Shown here in pieces: positions 16,286-25,400 of a DNA stretch of 36,519 bases. Below the pieces are notes generated by a model. It saw only the letters and a list, made by a program, of their open reading frames with translations. It was not told where the DNA came from and ran no database searches. The stretch's first letter is position 1. Each line of letters begins with the position of its first letter. The DNA lies in the NCBI GenBank assembly GCA_021812705.1, contig JAKAMT010000011.1:1-36519 (forward strand). The letters are read 5' to 3'. The DNA comes from Bacteroidota bacterium (GTDB lineage Bacteria; Bacteroidota; Ignavibacteria; Ignavibacteriales; Melioribacteraceae). A program made the translations under genes and the position numbers.

Positions 16286-16529
16286 TCTTATTTTTCTCGT
16301 TTAATTCCAGCACGATCTTAATAAAATTATAAATCCCTGCAAAAGCGCCAAGGAAAGAGCAGACTAAAATGAAAATCGGAGATGAATTGAATTTCGCATC
16401 CAGCCATCGGCCCAGAAAGAACATCAGTATTACAGTAGCAGCTAATTGGGTACCGAGTCCAAGATACGGGCCTACATTTTTTATAGAATAGTTTAACTTT
16501 TCGGCAGATTTTTTTTCAATCTCACTCAT
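16269..16529 (-). CDS. AtpZ/AtpI family FO accessory protein
   Basis: An 86-residue protein with two membrane helices. YLGLGTQLAATVILMFFLG (about 22-40) is followed by RWLDAKFNSSPIFILVCSFLG (41-61), including the W-L-D motif of the AtpZ/putative F0F1-ATPase subunit family. The second helix leads into FAGIYNFIKIVLE. These small proteins act as assembly factors, or as a Mg/Ca transporter in alkaliphiles; which applies here is unknown. It overlaps bactofilin by 8 bp and the next gene by 17 bp, so all three are translationally linked. Confidence 0.85.
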   Translation of the reverse strand: MSEIEKKSAEKLNYSIKNVGPYLGLGTQLAATVILMFFLGRWLDAKFNSSPIFILVCSFLGAFAGIYNFIKIVLELNEKNKSDQKK

Positions 16530-16890
16530 TGGTTTTAATTTCAGGATTGCCGTTATTCATCTGGCTTACGCCTTCGAAAAACGCACCCTCTTCAATTACC
16601 AAAAATTTTGTAACCAGATCTCCTGTTAATTTAGCTTTGGGTTCAAGTTTTAATTTTTCAAGAGTGGTAATCCTTCCCTGTACTTTTCCGCTCATTGTTA
16701 CATTCTTTGCTTTTATCTCTCCCGTAATTTCGCTCAGATCTCCTATAGTAAGATTTCCGTTGACAAAAACATTACCGTTCACCTTACCGTCAATCCTCAC
16801 GTTGCCTTCGCTCTGAAGATTGCCGTCAATTTTTACTCCGCTGCTTATGATGCTTACGTCTTCTGCCAGTGAGTCTCGTTTAGCCGACAT
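16522..16890 (-). CDS. Bactofilin family cytoskeletal protein
   Basis: A 122-residue bactofilin with a central right-handed beta-helix domain (about 12-105). The hydrophobic/Gly repeats read VKIDGNLQSEGNVRIDGKVN and TLEKLKLEPKAKLTGDL, ending in LVIEEGAFFEG. Bactofilins polymerise without nucleotide at the membrane and localise cell-wall enzymes. It lies ten bases downstream of an M23 endopeptidase gene, the same pairing used for cell-shape control in other bacteria (for example CcmA with Csd1 in Helicobacter). An AGGAG site precedes the ATG at 16890. Confidence 0.93.
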   Translation of the reverse strand: MSAKRDSLAEDVSIISSGVKIDGNLQSEGNVRIDGKVNGNVFVNGNLTIGDLSEITGEIKAKNVTMSGKVQGRITTLEKLKLEPKAKLTGDLVTKFLVIEEGAFFEGVSQMNNGNPEIKTNE

Positions 16891-16900
16891 TATTATTCTC

Positions 16901-17740
16901 CTACTTTAGTATAAATTTTTCTGGGTCAATCGGTTTACCGTTATGCCAAATTTCGAAATGAAGATGGGATCCGGTTGTATTTCTGCCGCTGTTTCCGCTC
17001 AAAGCAATCAGTTCGCCTTGAGTGACAATATCCCTCTCTTTTTTCAAAAGGGACGAACAATGTTTATAAACCGAAATGTAGTTCAGATCGTGCTGAATCA
17101 TAATCATAAAGCCCGATTCGATTGTGTACTCTGCAAAAGTGACCAATCCTCCTGCGGATGCAAAGACAGGGGTGCCTGTTTTGATCCGGTAATCCATTCC
17201 GAAGTGGCCTTTGTCCGGATTAAATTCATTTGAGACAAATCCGTTCACGGGCGAGACAAAAAAGAATTGCTTCGAATTCGCGTTTGACTGTTGAAAATTT
17301 TTCAAGAGATCATTTAGAGCCGAGTAGAGATCTCCGCCTATTTTGATTTTTTTAGTAATTGGTTTTCTTAGAGAATCGTAGATAGGATCGTTACTCTTTG
17401 CCGAATCTTTGCGGGCAAGCATGGTGGCATATTTAATCTTTTCATTTGTAGAAGCCATCGTTTCCAATTGGGCGCTTAACACTTCCACTCTGTTCTGAAG
17501 CTGCTGAATTTTTTCTCTCTGAGTTTTCAATTCGTTATTATCGATAACAAAAAGAAAATCCTTTAAGGGTGTAATGGAAAGAATAAAGATAAGGACGAAC
17601 CAGGCGAATATTGTGTAAAGACCTAAATATGCGCCCAGCCGCAATGCGCTGTATTTATAACGCTTTGTTGTAATAATGGGCAAAATGGGCGTTATATGGA
17701 AAGAAGATTTTTTTAAATTTTCTAAATTAAACCACTTCAT
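16901..17740 (-). CDS. Membrane-anchored M23 family metallopeptidase (bactofilin partner)
   Basis: A 279-residue type II membrane protein. A cytoplasmic basic segment (1-32) leads to one transmembrane helix (about 36-56), then a coiled coil (about 68-110) and a LytM/M23 domain (about 160-279). The zinc and catalytic residues are all present: H179 and D183 in GHFGMDY, and H259/H261 in GSHLHFEIW. An active peptidoglycan endopeptidase is therefore predicted. The gene lies ten bases before bactofilin, supporting joint action in cell shape. The start at 17740 has AAGGTG upstream. Confidence 0.92.
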   Translation of the reverse strand: MKWFNLENLKKSSFHITPILPIITTKRYKYSALRLGAYLGLYTIFAWFVLIFILSITPLKDFLFVIDNNELKTQREKIQQLQNRVEVLSAQLETMASTNEKIKYATMLARKDSAKSNDPIYDSLRKPITKKIKIGGDLYSALNDLLKNFQQSNANSKQFFFVSPVNGFVSNEFNPDKGHFGMDYRIKTGTPVFASAGGLVTFAEYTIESGFMIMIQHDLNYISVYKHCSSLLKKERDIVTQGELIALSGNSGRNTTGSHLHFEIWHNGKPIDPEKFILK

Positions 17741-17790
17741 TTCAGCACCTTAATGGAGGTATAAATATATAAAATTATGCCGTTTTTTTC

Positions 17791-18810
17791 TTAATCCTGT
17801 AGTAATTCTTCAAGGACCGAGATCACTTTTTCGGGAAGCAGATTATTCCCGCATTCGAAAGTTTTGATAGGGCATCTCTTGTGTCCGTGTATTCCGCATG
17901 GTTTGCATTCAAGTCCGGATAGGGATACATATCTGCTTTTTGAGTTGTAAGGGAAGAATCCGAATTCCGGGACGGTAGAGCAATAAATTGTAAGAACTTT
18001 GATATCCGCGATCATGCCCAGATGAGTAGGCGCGCTGTCGTTAGTTATCAAAAGGGATCCTTTTCTGAGAAGCGCTATCGATTCAGACAAAGATAATTTT
18101 CCGGCAAATGATATTATACCGCCATCAAACCGGCTTTCAATTTCTTCGCAGATCTTTTGATCATCCGTTCCGCCAATTAAAGCGACATGATAATTTTTAC
18201 CGATAAGGTATTTTATAATTTCAAGCAGATTATCCTTGGGATAGATTTTTGTGTCCCAAACCGAACCCGGCGCCACAAGAGCAAGTTTCCTATTTGTAAT
18301 TTGATTCAAAATACTGTTCGCACGTTCTGCGGCTTTTTCATCGATCTTGACAACCGGCAATACTCTCCAATTATCTAATGATGTGTCGTATCTTATCATA
18401 TCAAGGTTACGTGCGGTTTCATGTTTCTCTTTCACGTATTTTATTTTCTGTTTGAACACAAAACTCATTGAGGAGATATCAAAGCCGGTTGTGCTGCCGG
18501 CACCGGAGAAGAACATTATAAGAGTCGATCTTAGGGATCTATGAGGGGAATAAACGAACGAAAATTTTTCTCTCCTGATTTTAAAAATCAAACGAATAAA
18601 ATCAAGTAAAGATTTTTGTTCCCCTTTTTTATCATATACAATTAAATTATCTACAGATTGAGAGAGCGTGAACAATTCTTTCGTTGAAGGGATGCAAAGG
18701 ACAGTAACAGCTGAATTTGGAAATTTTTCTTTTAATTTCTGAATCATCGGCAATGTCAGAACGGCATCGCCAAGAAAAGCAGTCTGGATTATCAGAATTT
18801 TTTCTTTCAC
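17791..18810 (-). CDS. Glycosyltransferase family 9, lipopolysaccharide heptosyltransferase-like
   Basis: A 339-residue GT-B transferase of the ADP-heptose:LPS heptosyltransferase family. The N-terminal KILIIQTAFLGDAVLTLPMI has the conserved G-D-A/V segment. The C-terminal domain has ALVAPGSVWDTKIYP, VALIGGTDDQKICEEI and LLITNDSAPTHLGMI, the usual sugar-nucleotide site. A Cys-rich ECKPCGIHGHKRCP motif near the end is common in this group. I place the start at the GTG at 18810, which overlaps the upstream TAG as TAGTG and has GGAA six bases upstream. A TTG at 18822 would add four residues. It probably builds LPS inner core alongside the adjacent LpxL-like gene. Confidence 0.88.
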   Translation of the reverse strand: MKEKILIIQTAFLGDAVLTLPMIQKLKEKFPNSAVTVLCIPSTKELFTLSQSVDNLIVYDKKGEQKSLLDFIRLIFKIRREKFSFVYSPHRSLRSTLIMFFSGAGSTTGFDISSMSFVFKQKIKYVKEKHETARNLDMIRYDTSLDNWRVLPVVKIDEKAAERANSILNQITNRKLALVAPGSVWDTKIYPKDNLLEIIKYLIGKNYHVALIGGTDDQKICEEIESRFDGGIISFAGKLSLSESIALLRKGSLLITNDSAPTHLGMIADIKVLTIYCSTVPEFGFFPYNSKSRYVSLSGLECKPCGIHGHKRCPIKTFECGNNLLPEKVISVLEELLQD

Positions 18811-19685
18811 TAATATTTCCAAATTTTATGCATCCAGAAATATTGTTCCGGATTTTTTTTAATATGTTTTTCCAAAAATGTAATATACCGCTGCGTTAAT
18901 TCCGCCAATTTAGCTTCCTGATCTTCAGGAAGATTATTCATATCAAGTTCTTCCAGATGCATTTTGTAAGAAAAATCTTTTTGTCTTTCAAAAGCCGCCA
19001 TAATAACGGGGCAGTCCATTTTAAGCGCGATGCTCGCGGTTCCGGTATAAAGCGCTGTCGGTCTTCCGAAAAAACTGAATCTGGGCCCTTCGTAATGCCC
19101 GCGCTGATCGCCGGCGACACCTATCAATCCTCCCTTTTTAATCGTCTCATAAATTTTTCTTACCGATATGCCTGAGAGAATAATTTTGTTCCCGAATTTT
19201 TCGCGAGCTTTCATAACATAATCAGAGACCAGGGGATTGCTCTGCGGCTGAGCCAGAAGGCTGAATTCTCTTCCCAATTTGAGCGTAATTGACGACATGC
19301 AGAATTCCCATCCGCCAAAATGACCGGTCAAAATAATTGCAGGATCCTTCTGCCCTATAATTTCGGTGATAAGATCAACGTTATCAATTGAAATTTCCGA
19401 TTCAATCTCCTTCTCGGAGCAGAAAGGAAGAATCATCAATTCAAAAAATGTGATAAGAATATTCTGATAATTTTTTCTTGCTAAACGGTTAAGCTCATTA
19501 TCGTTCAGTCCGGGGAAAGCAGACTTCAGATTACTCAATACTACTTTTTTTCTTACCGGGACCGCGTAATAAAGAAAATAAGACAATATTCTGGTACTTT
19601 GTCTGGTTCTTCTTAATCCAATTAGTTTAAATATTTTTGCGAACGAATTAAAAAAGAAAAATTCAATTTTATATTTAGTCCGCAT
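18810..19685 (-). CDS. LpxL/HtrB-like lipid A lauroyl/myristoyl acyltransferase
   Basis: A 291-residue inner-membrane acyltransferase that adds secondary acyl chains to lipid A or a related lipid. An N-terminal hydrophobic/basic anchor (about 5-45) precedes the catalytic HX4E motif GHFGGWEF, with H122 and E127. Also present are the conserved GGLIGVAGDQRG (substrate loop) and FFGRPTALYTGTASIALKMD. The length is slightly under the E. coli 306. It starts five bases after the GWxTD gene, and its stop overlaps the GTG of the GT9 gene by one base, so the three are one unit for envelope biogenesis. Confidence 0.92.
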   Translation of the reverse strand: MRTKYKIEFFFFNSFAKIFKLIGLRRTRQSTRILSYFLYYAVPVRKKVVLSNLKSAFPGLNDNELNRLARKNYQNILITFFELMILPFCSEKEIESEISIDNVDLITEIIGQKDPAIILTGHFGGWEFCMSSITLKLGREFSLLAQPQSNPLVSDYVMKAREKFGNKIILSGISVRKIYETIKKGGLIGVAGDQRGHYEGPRFSFFGRPTALYTGTASIALKMDCPVIMAAFERQKDFSYKMHLEELDMNNLPEDQEAKLAELTQRYITFLEKHIKKNPEQYFWMHKIWKY

Positions 19686-19690
19686 CTTTT

Positions 19691-21076
19691 TTACTGAACC
19701 GCGGTTTGAAGTCTTCTCTGCCAGTTTTCGTCCTGCAGTTCACCGCGTTTGGTTGAATGAAGCAATTCATAATTTCCGAATCCTGAGATGTCTCCGAAAA
19801 TGAAATTAGCTCCGCCTTCGAGCTGGCTGTAAAACCAAACCTCGTACGGTTTCATATTGCTTTCATTCGGGTAATAATCTTTCTGATCGGGCTCGCCGTA
19901 GAGCAGCAAAATCCTGCCGCGGTCTGTGAGATATCCTTCCTTATTCATTCTGCTGAAAAGTCTATTAGCCAGTTCAACTCTTTTCATATATTCTTCTTTG
20001 AATTCATTGATTGGCGTAGACGGAATATCGTCTCTATTTTTCCAAAAATTGTACAGAAATTCTCTTTTTGCTTTCAATGAATCGAGTCTCGAAAATTGAT
20101 CGATCTCTTTCTGAGTTGCTAAATATTTTGCCTGCGAAAACATTTTATTGCATTCTTCCAATGAAAACAATCCGAACTCACTGCCTACCACACCGGCGTT
20201 CAAGTTAGTCAACTTATTGGGATCCTGAACATTCGGATTATATAGATAAAACCGTTTGGAGGAGACATACGCTTTATTTGTCTTATTATCCACCAGGCTC
20301 AATTCAAAGGTGTATGAGTCAGACGGAAATTTTGACAAATTCATAACGCCATATTCCACAACAGAGGTGTTGCTCTGTTTAACCGCTTTTGCGAGTTTGG
20401 AAACGTTCTGCCCGGAGCTGTTGAATAGATTTTTGCGTAGCGTAAATTCTCCATCGGGATCGGGCAATTTTAAGTTATATAATTCCGCATAGTAAAAAAG
20501 GACCGGCGATTGGTTTGAATAAAGCATGGTAGGATTCGGAATTACTTCCATAGAATTTTTAAAGAAGATGGAATTTTTATCGGTGTCATCCAATTTTATG
20601 TTTCTTGCGAGCTGTAGATCACTTATTCGCGGATTTGAAGATTTGTTAATCTCAACTACCAGATTTTCGTTAAACATTTTTACAATATCCTGATTGCGCG
20701 CGTCCCTGGCTTTTAACACTAAAGAGTATTTCCCTTCCGGAACCACAAAGCCCATCACATCAATTATGCTTTTGGGTATCGAATCATTTTCTACAAAGGG
20801 AAGAACCTGCTGAAGTTTCCAATCTTTGTTTATCACATACTGGTTAGTGGAACTGTTCTTCAATTCAAGATGGACAACCGCCTCTACCAAATTTCCCTTT
20901 TCAGTTTTAATGAACTCCATATTCTTAGGGTTAAGTTCAAAGTAGAACTCAAGAAACACAGAGGTTGAATCATAATTAAAACGGGCATAATCGAATTCAA
21001 AATTCAGCTCTTTTTGAGCATGAAGCAGTGAACTGTAAAGAAAAATTGTAACGATTACTGATAATATCCTTTTCAT
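19691..21076 (-). CDS. GWxTD domain-containing exported protein
   Basis: A 461-residue secreted protein. I choose the ATG at 21076 because AAAGGATC lies just upstream and the product then begins with a clean signal peptide (MKRILSVIVTIFLYSSLLHA). A 30-residue upstream extension is unlikely to be translated. The C-terminal domain has EGYLTDRGRILLLYGEPDQ (about 380-398), a variant of the GWxTD motif with Tyr for Trp. The middle part looks like beta-sandwich repeats. GWxTD proteins are frequent in Bacteroidota/Ignavibacteria, but their molecular function is unknown. It leads the LpxL-GT9 genes. Confidence 0.88.
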   Translation of the reverse strand: MKRILSVIVTIFLYSSLLHAQKELNFEFDYARFNYDSTSVFLEFYFELNPKNMEFIKTEKGNLVEAVVHLELKNSSTNQYVINKDWKLQQVLPFVENDSIPKSIIDVMGFVVPEGKYSLVLKARDARNQDIVKMFNENLVVEINKSSNPRISDLQLARNIKLDDTDKNSIFFKNSMEVIPNPTMLYSNQSPVLFYYAELYNLKLPDPDGEFTLRKNLFNSSGQNVSKLAKAVKQSNTSVVEYGVMNLSKFPSDSYTFELSLVDNKTNKAYVSSKRFYLYNPNVQDPNKLTNLNAGVVGSEFGLFSLEECNKMFSQAKYLATQKEIDQFSRLDSLKAKREFLYNFWKNRDDIPSTPINEFKEEYMKRVELANRLFSRMNKEGYLTDRGRILLLYGEPDQKDYYPNESNMKPYEVWFYSQLEGGANFIFGDISGFGNYELLHSTKRGELQDENWQRRLQTAVQ

Positions 21077-21380
21077 AAACCGATCCTTTGATTGTAGCTC
21101 TGATCTGCGTGCGGTTAAAACCTGCGTATTAATTAGAAATAAATCCAACCGGTTATATCGCAGCAAAATCTCTTAATTAATTATTTTTCAAAATCTATTT
21201 ACAGATAAACCTTCGGATTATCAACCCAATAAACCGATCCATACTTGCAGAAAACCGATTCCGGAAAAATTTTAGTGTTTGCAAAATACGAACATGAGCC
21301 AAGCGAGGCAAGAGGAACAATTTTAAATAAAAAAACCCCGACTAAAAAGCCGGGGTTTTGAAAACAAGAAAGACTAGTTA
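21077..21380. other. 304-bp intergenic region between the GWxTD and PorV-like genes
   Basis: No gene is visible. The left end should hold the GWxTD promoter: TTGATA and TAAATA, 17 bases apart on the minus strand (about 21222-21194), are a weak candidate. The dodecamer ATAAACCGATCC occurs twice, at 21075-21086 (overlapping the GWxTD start region) and 21230-21241. The right end holds the terminator of the PorV-like gene. Confidence 0.5.
21328..21359 (-). terminator. Intrinsic terminator after the PorV-like gene
   Basis: On the minus strand AAAACCCCG (21359-21351) pairs with CGGGGTTTT (21340-21332) around a ten-base loop, followed by a run of T's. The stem has nine base pairs. It lies about 20 bp past the PorV-like stop and closes the three-gene unit that begins at 28795. 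Confidence 0.95.
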
Positions 21381-22406
21381 TTAGAAACCAAACTGAACAG
21401 AGATAACCTGGTTATCATCGAAGAATTTAGTTTGTCTGTAAGCATAGTCAACCTTCAAAGTTGTTCCGCCTAAATCATATCTCAAACCAAGACCTGCAGT
21501 GAGGCCATAGATATTGTAATCCATGTTGTCGGCAAAGCTTGGTGTGTAAGTATAACCGCCGCGGACGAAGAATGTACTATTCAGACTGTATTCCAATCCG
21601 AATTTATATTCATCAGCGTAGTAGTTACTATTCTGATAGGTAGCGTCAACCTGAAGAGCGTTTGATGCGTTGAAATTATAGTTATAGCTCAATCCGATTT
21701 CGAGTGTAGATGGGAGATCGAATGCGGCAGCTGTCATTTTATATGTTGCTTCTCCTCTTTCCAAAGAAGTCGGAGTTGCGTTCAAATAAAGACCTGATCC
21801 GTCATATCTCATCTGGGGACCGAAATTCTTTAACGCCATAGCGAGATTGAATCCGTTAATGTTAGCCAGATTTCTATAGGTAACACCGAAGTTAAATCCG
21901 AGAGCAGATGAACTAACTAAATCCATTGTTTCGGTGATATAGTTCATTGTAAGACCAACAGAGATTCTGTCGCTCAGGAGACGTGAATAGGTAAGACCGA
22001 GAGTCATGAATGTCGGTTTGAATGAACGTCCATTACCGTCAGGGTTATCAACTGTAGTAACGTTGATGCTTCCGACTGATAATGATTTTAAGGTGAGACC
22101 AATTGCGCCGAAGCCTTCTAAGTTGGTGGAAACACCGAAATATGTAACGCCGATGTCAGCGATGTGCGACATATACGAGAACATAACGTTAGTTCCGCCA
22201 TCTATAGCGAGGTTTGCGGGATTCCAATATAGTGCCTCTAATCCGGTTGAGCCGGAAAGTGAAGAACCACTCATCGCGATTCCACGGGCGCCTACAGGTA
22301 TCAAGAGTTGCGAAGCAGCTCCCGTACCATTTCTAACTCCACCATCTGCAAATACAGTGCTGGCAGCAAGAATCAGCAAAAATAATTTTAAATATATTTT
22401 TTTCAT
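21381..22406 (-). CDS. PorV/PorQ family outer-membrane protein
   Basis: A 341-residue exported protein. The start at 22406 is preferred over the ATG at 22421 because the latter overlaps the GGGAG ribosome binding site. The product then begins with a signal peptide (MKKIYLKLFLLILAASTVFA). The mature N-terminus GAASQLLIPVGARGIAMSGS followed by ALYWNPANLA is the PorV/PorQ (UPF0164) signature, and the rest is beta-barrel-like, ending in VQFGF. PorV shuttles T9SS cargo at the outer membrane in Porphyromonas. It follows a T9SS cargo-like gene by 18 bp, which suggests a dedicated partner. Confidence 0.88.
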   Translation of the reverse strand: MKKIYLKLFLLILAASTVFADGGVRNGTGAASQLLIPVGARGIAMSGSSLSGSTGLEALYWNPANLAIDGGTNVMFSYMSHIADIGVTYFGVSTNLEGFGAIGLTLKSLSVGSINVTTVDNPDGNGRSFKPTFMTLGLTYSRLLSDRISVGLTMNYITETMDLVSSSALGFNFGVTYRNLANINGFNLAMALKNFGPQMRYDGSGLYLNATPTSLERGEATYKMTAAAFDLPSTLEIGLSYNYNFNASNALQVDATYQNSNYYADEYKFGLEYSLNSTFFVRGGYTYTPSFADNMDYNIYGLTAGLGLRYDLGGTTLKVDYAYRQTKFFDDNQVISVQFGF

Positions 22407-22424
22407 TTTTTTTTCTCCCATCTT

Positions 22425-25400
22425 TTAGAAGTGGTCAAGAATCTGTTGTTCTTGAATTATAGCTAGTTTAAGTATCTTCGTCTGCCCTAAATCCGGCATA
22501 TCGATGTGAACTATATATAATCCACTCGCAACAGGGAAAGAACTATCATTTACAAGATCCCAGGTTGTGAACTGGCTGGGAGAATCCTTCTGTAATATTC
22601 TAACAAGCTGACCGGCTAAGTTGAATACGCGCAATGTAGCTCTTTGCGGCAGATGGCTGAATGTAACATAACGCTGATATTTATTCACTTCGCGTGGGTT
22701 TGAACCGTAGTAAGGATTCGGGAAAACATTAATCTGATCAACATCTTTTTTAGCTGCATTAAGATCTGTTGATACTGAAGGAGCGGTGAATGTGAATACA
22801 TCACCGGTTGTTCCTGGCTGATTTGGTTTTGTTGTTTCGATTCTGAATATTGAACCGGTTTCAGGTTGAAGAGCTTTCTGGTTAGCCGGGAAATTTGCAG
22901 CAGATACTGAACCGCCATTCCAACTTACCAAAGAGATGCGAGCCATAATTTCATTACCGACAGTTGTTGTATTGCCTTCGTCAAAGTTAGATGCTATAGC
23001 AGCGTCGTAACCCTTTGTACCTGGTGTATGATCTGTTACATCATAGAAATAGATCCAGTCTGTATCAGGATCATCATCTCCGCCAGAAACCGTATGATCT
23101 TCTTTCAGAAGATTCCATTGATCATTACCATCGACATCATAAACGAAAGCAACTAATTTATAGTCATCAGTTGTAACATTAGGAGTTCCGATACCGGTGT
23201 TCCATAATTCAAACGGAACCTGAACAATGCTGCCTGTTGAAAAAGCCATCAAAGCTTTGCTACCTGCGGCCGTAAATCTGATTTCGAAATCGTAAGGAAT
23301 AATTCTTGGCCAGTTGGCACCGCTTCTCGGAACACGTGTCAAGAAATAAGCATAAGATGGATCCATAGTCGGAGAAGTCATACCGGTAGCAATACCCCAG
23401 AGGGCACTGCTGTTTTTCATCTGACCGGCAGCCGGTCTATCAAGACCATTGTAAAGCGGGAATCCGTTTGCGTTGAATGCAAATGTACCCATTGCAGGTG
23501 TAGCTAATTTTCCGCCTGCATTTGCAGTAACAATAAAGTCTTTGAAATCATTTGGAGCACCTGAGACTTTAACCTGCAGACCGTCTACCAATGGAGAATT
23601 TGCATCTCCGTTCTGGTTTGACTGGTTTGATAGTTTTGTAGTGCCTGTAGTAAGGTCTTTCAAATTCCATACTGTTTTGCCGCTGACAGTTGCGAAAGAA
23701 ACTTCATAGTTATGCCCTGTAACAGCTGTAGGATCATAAACTGCTGCAAGGACTTTACCGTCGCTTGCACCCTTGCTGTGTGTTGCAGTAATAACATCAC
23801 CGGCATTAGCATTAAGAACAACACCCGGATTTGGTGAATGAGGTGTTGCAGCAATTCTTGCCGACAAAGTTTCAAGAACGTTCGGTACAGCATCAGGATC
23901 GCTGTGAACTACATAAGAAGAAACTACATAGTAGTACTCAGTTCCGTTTGCCAGCGGAACGCCGCCTCTGATATAATCTTTATCAATTGTAATGCTTCTT
24001 TGAATACCGCTGTTTGTTCCAAACTTTGTTGGAGATTTTGTAACGCTATTTGTGGTTGGATCAAATGTTGCACTCAATACCATTGCAGGATCTGTAGGAA
24101 GATCGAATGTTGCAACAATTTTTGCCTCATTCAACTGAGCGTTCAGACGCGGTAGCTGATAAACTACGTAACCTTCAAATTTATAACCGAGCTGATTATA
24201 GCTTTCAATCTGAGAGATCGAATTCTGATCTTCACCCCAGGAGATGATAAGCTTTTTATCGAGCTCAGAAGCTTTACCGATTTTTGTAACAGGATCCAAA
24301 GCAACTATTGGAGCTTTAGGAGCCTGAGGAACTACGAACAGGTTATCGTAAGCTCTCTGAACCTGAGCATCCTGGAATTTCAACAGAGCAACAGCGCCTA
24401 ATCTACCGATAGGAGCAACGCCGCCTGCTGCAAGCTGTCCAACTACTACTTCCTGTGTGTCGCCAACTGCAAGTGTGAATGGACCTGATACAGCGCCCAT
24501 ACGACGGTCCTGTTTAGGGAATAAGATACCGTCTACCCATCCTTTTCCGGTAACCGGATCACCAGGACAGAAGAATTTGGTCGTCTTTCCTGTTAAAGGG
24601 TCAACGAATTTAGTACCTAATGTACCAACTTTACCCTGCATAAGATTTCTTACGCGGAGAGCACCGTTAGCATAGCTACCCAAAGTAGGATCGCCGTAGT
24701 TTGCTACTCCCTGAGTGAAAAGGTAGAAAGCGGTCATAGGCATATTGTAATAACCGTTTCTGTATTTTCCTTTAAATACTGCTTTCTGCGAAGCTGTTCC
24801 TTTAAGAATTGGTCCCTGCATGAAGTCGAATCCTGCCGAAGGAATGTATCTTCCATAAGACGGATCCTGATCATCACCGTTATAAATGAATCCTAAGCTC
24901 AGAACAGTATCGCAACCGGCAAAGTCATCGCCCGCGTCACCGCCAAGATCAGGATCTGACCACATGTTAACGTAACAGCTGTCAACCTGGTTGAAGCCTT
25001 TGTTGATCATTGTATATTTTCTGAACAAAGCATCGCCAAGAGCGTTCTGCTGGTTGTAGCCCCAGATTGTTGCCTGCATTTCGATGCCAAGTCCAAGTGA
25101 TCCGTAAAGTTTCTGAGCCTGTGTTGGATCAACGTCGTTGCATACAAACCAGATTGTCTGGTCTGCGCCCGGAACGCCGGGTACGTCGACTGCGGGTTCA
25201 TAAGTTCCGTTTCCGTTTTTATCTTCATACGGAGCGCCGTACTGAGCCGGCCATTCCTGCCAGTCTTTATCATACTGCTGATAGATTGCGTCTTTAGTTT
25301 TACCTTCGTCCATGATCTCCTTGCTGTAATCAGCCTGAGGATCTTTATAATCACGACGAACTCTGTATATTCTTACAGCTGCACCGGTCGGGCTTTCAGC

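Noticed and set aside
22006-22428. 140-codon plus-strand frame opposite the PorV-like gene
   Set aside because: Antisense to a clear PorV-like coding region; no ribosome binding site or recognisable motif.
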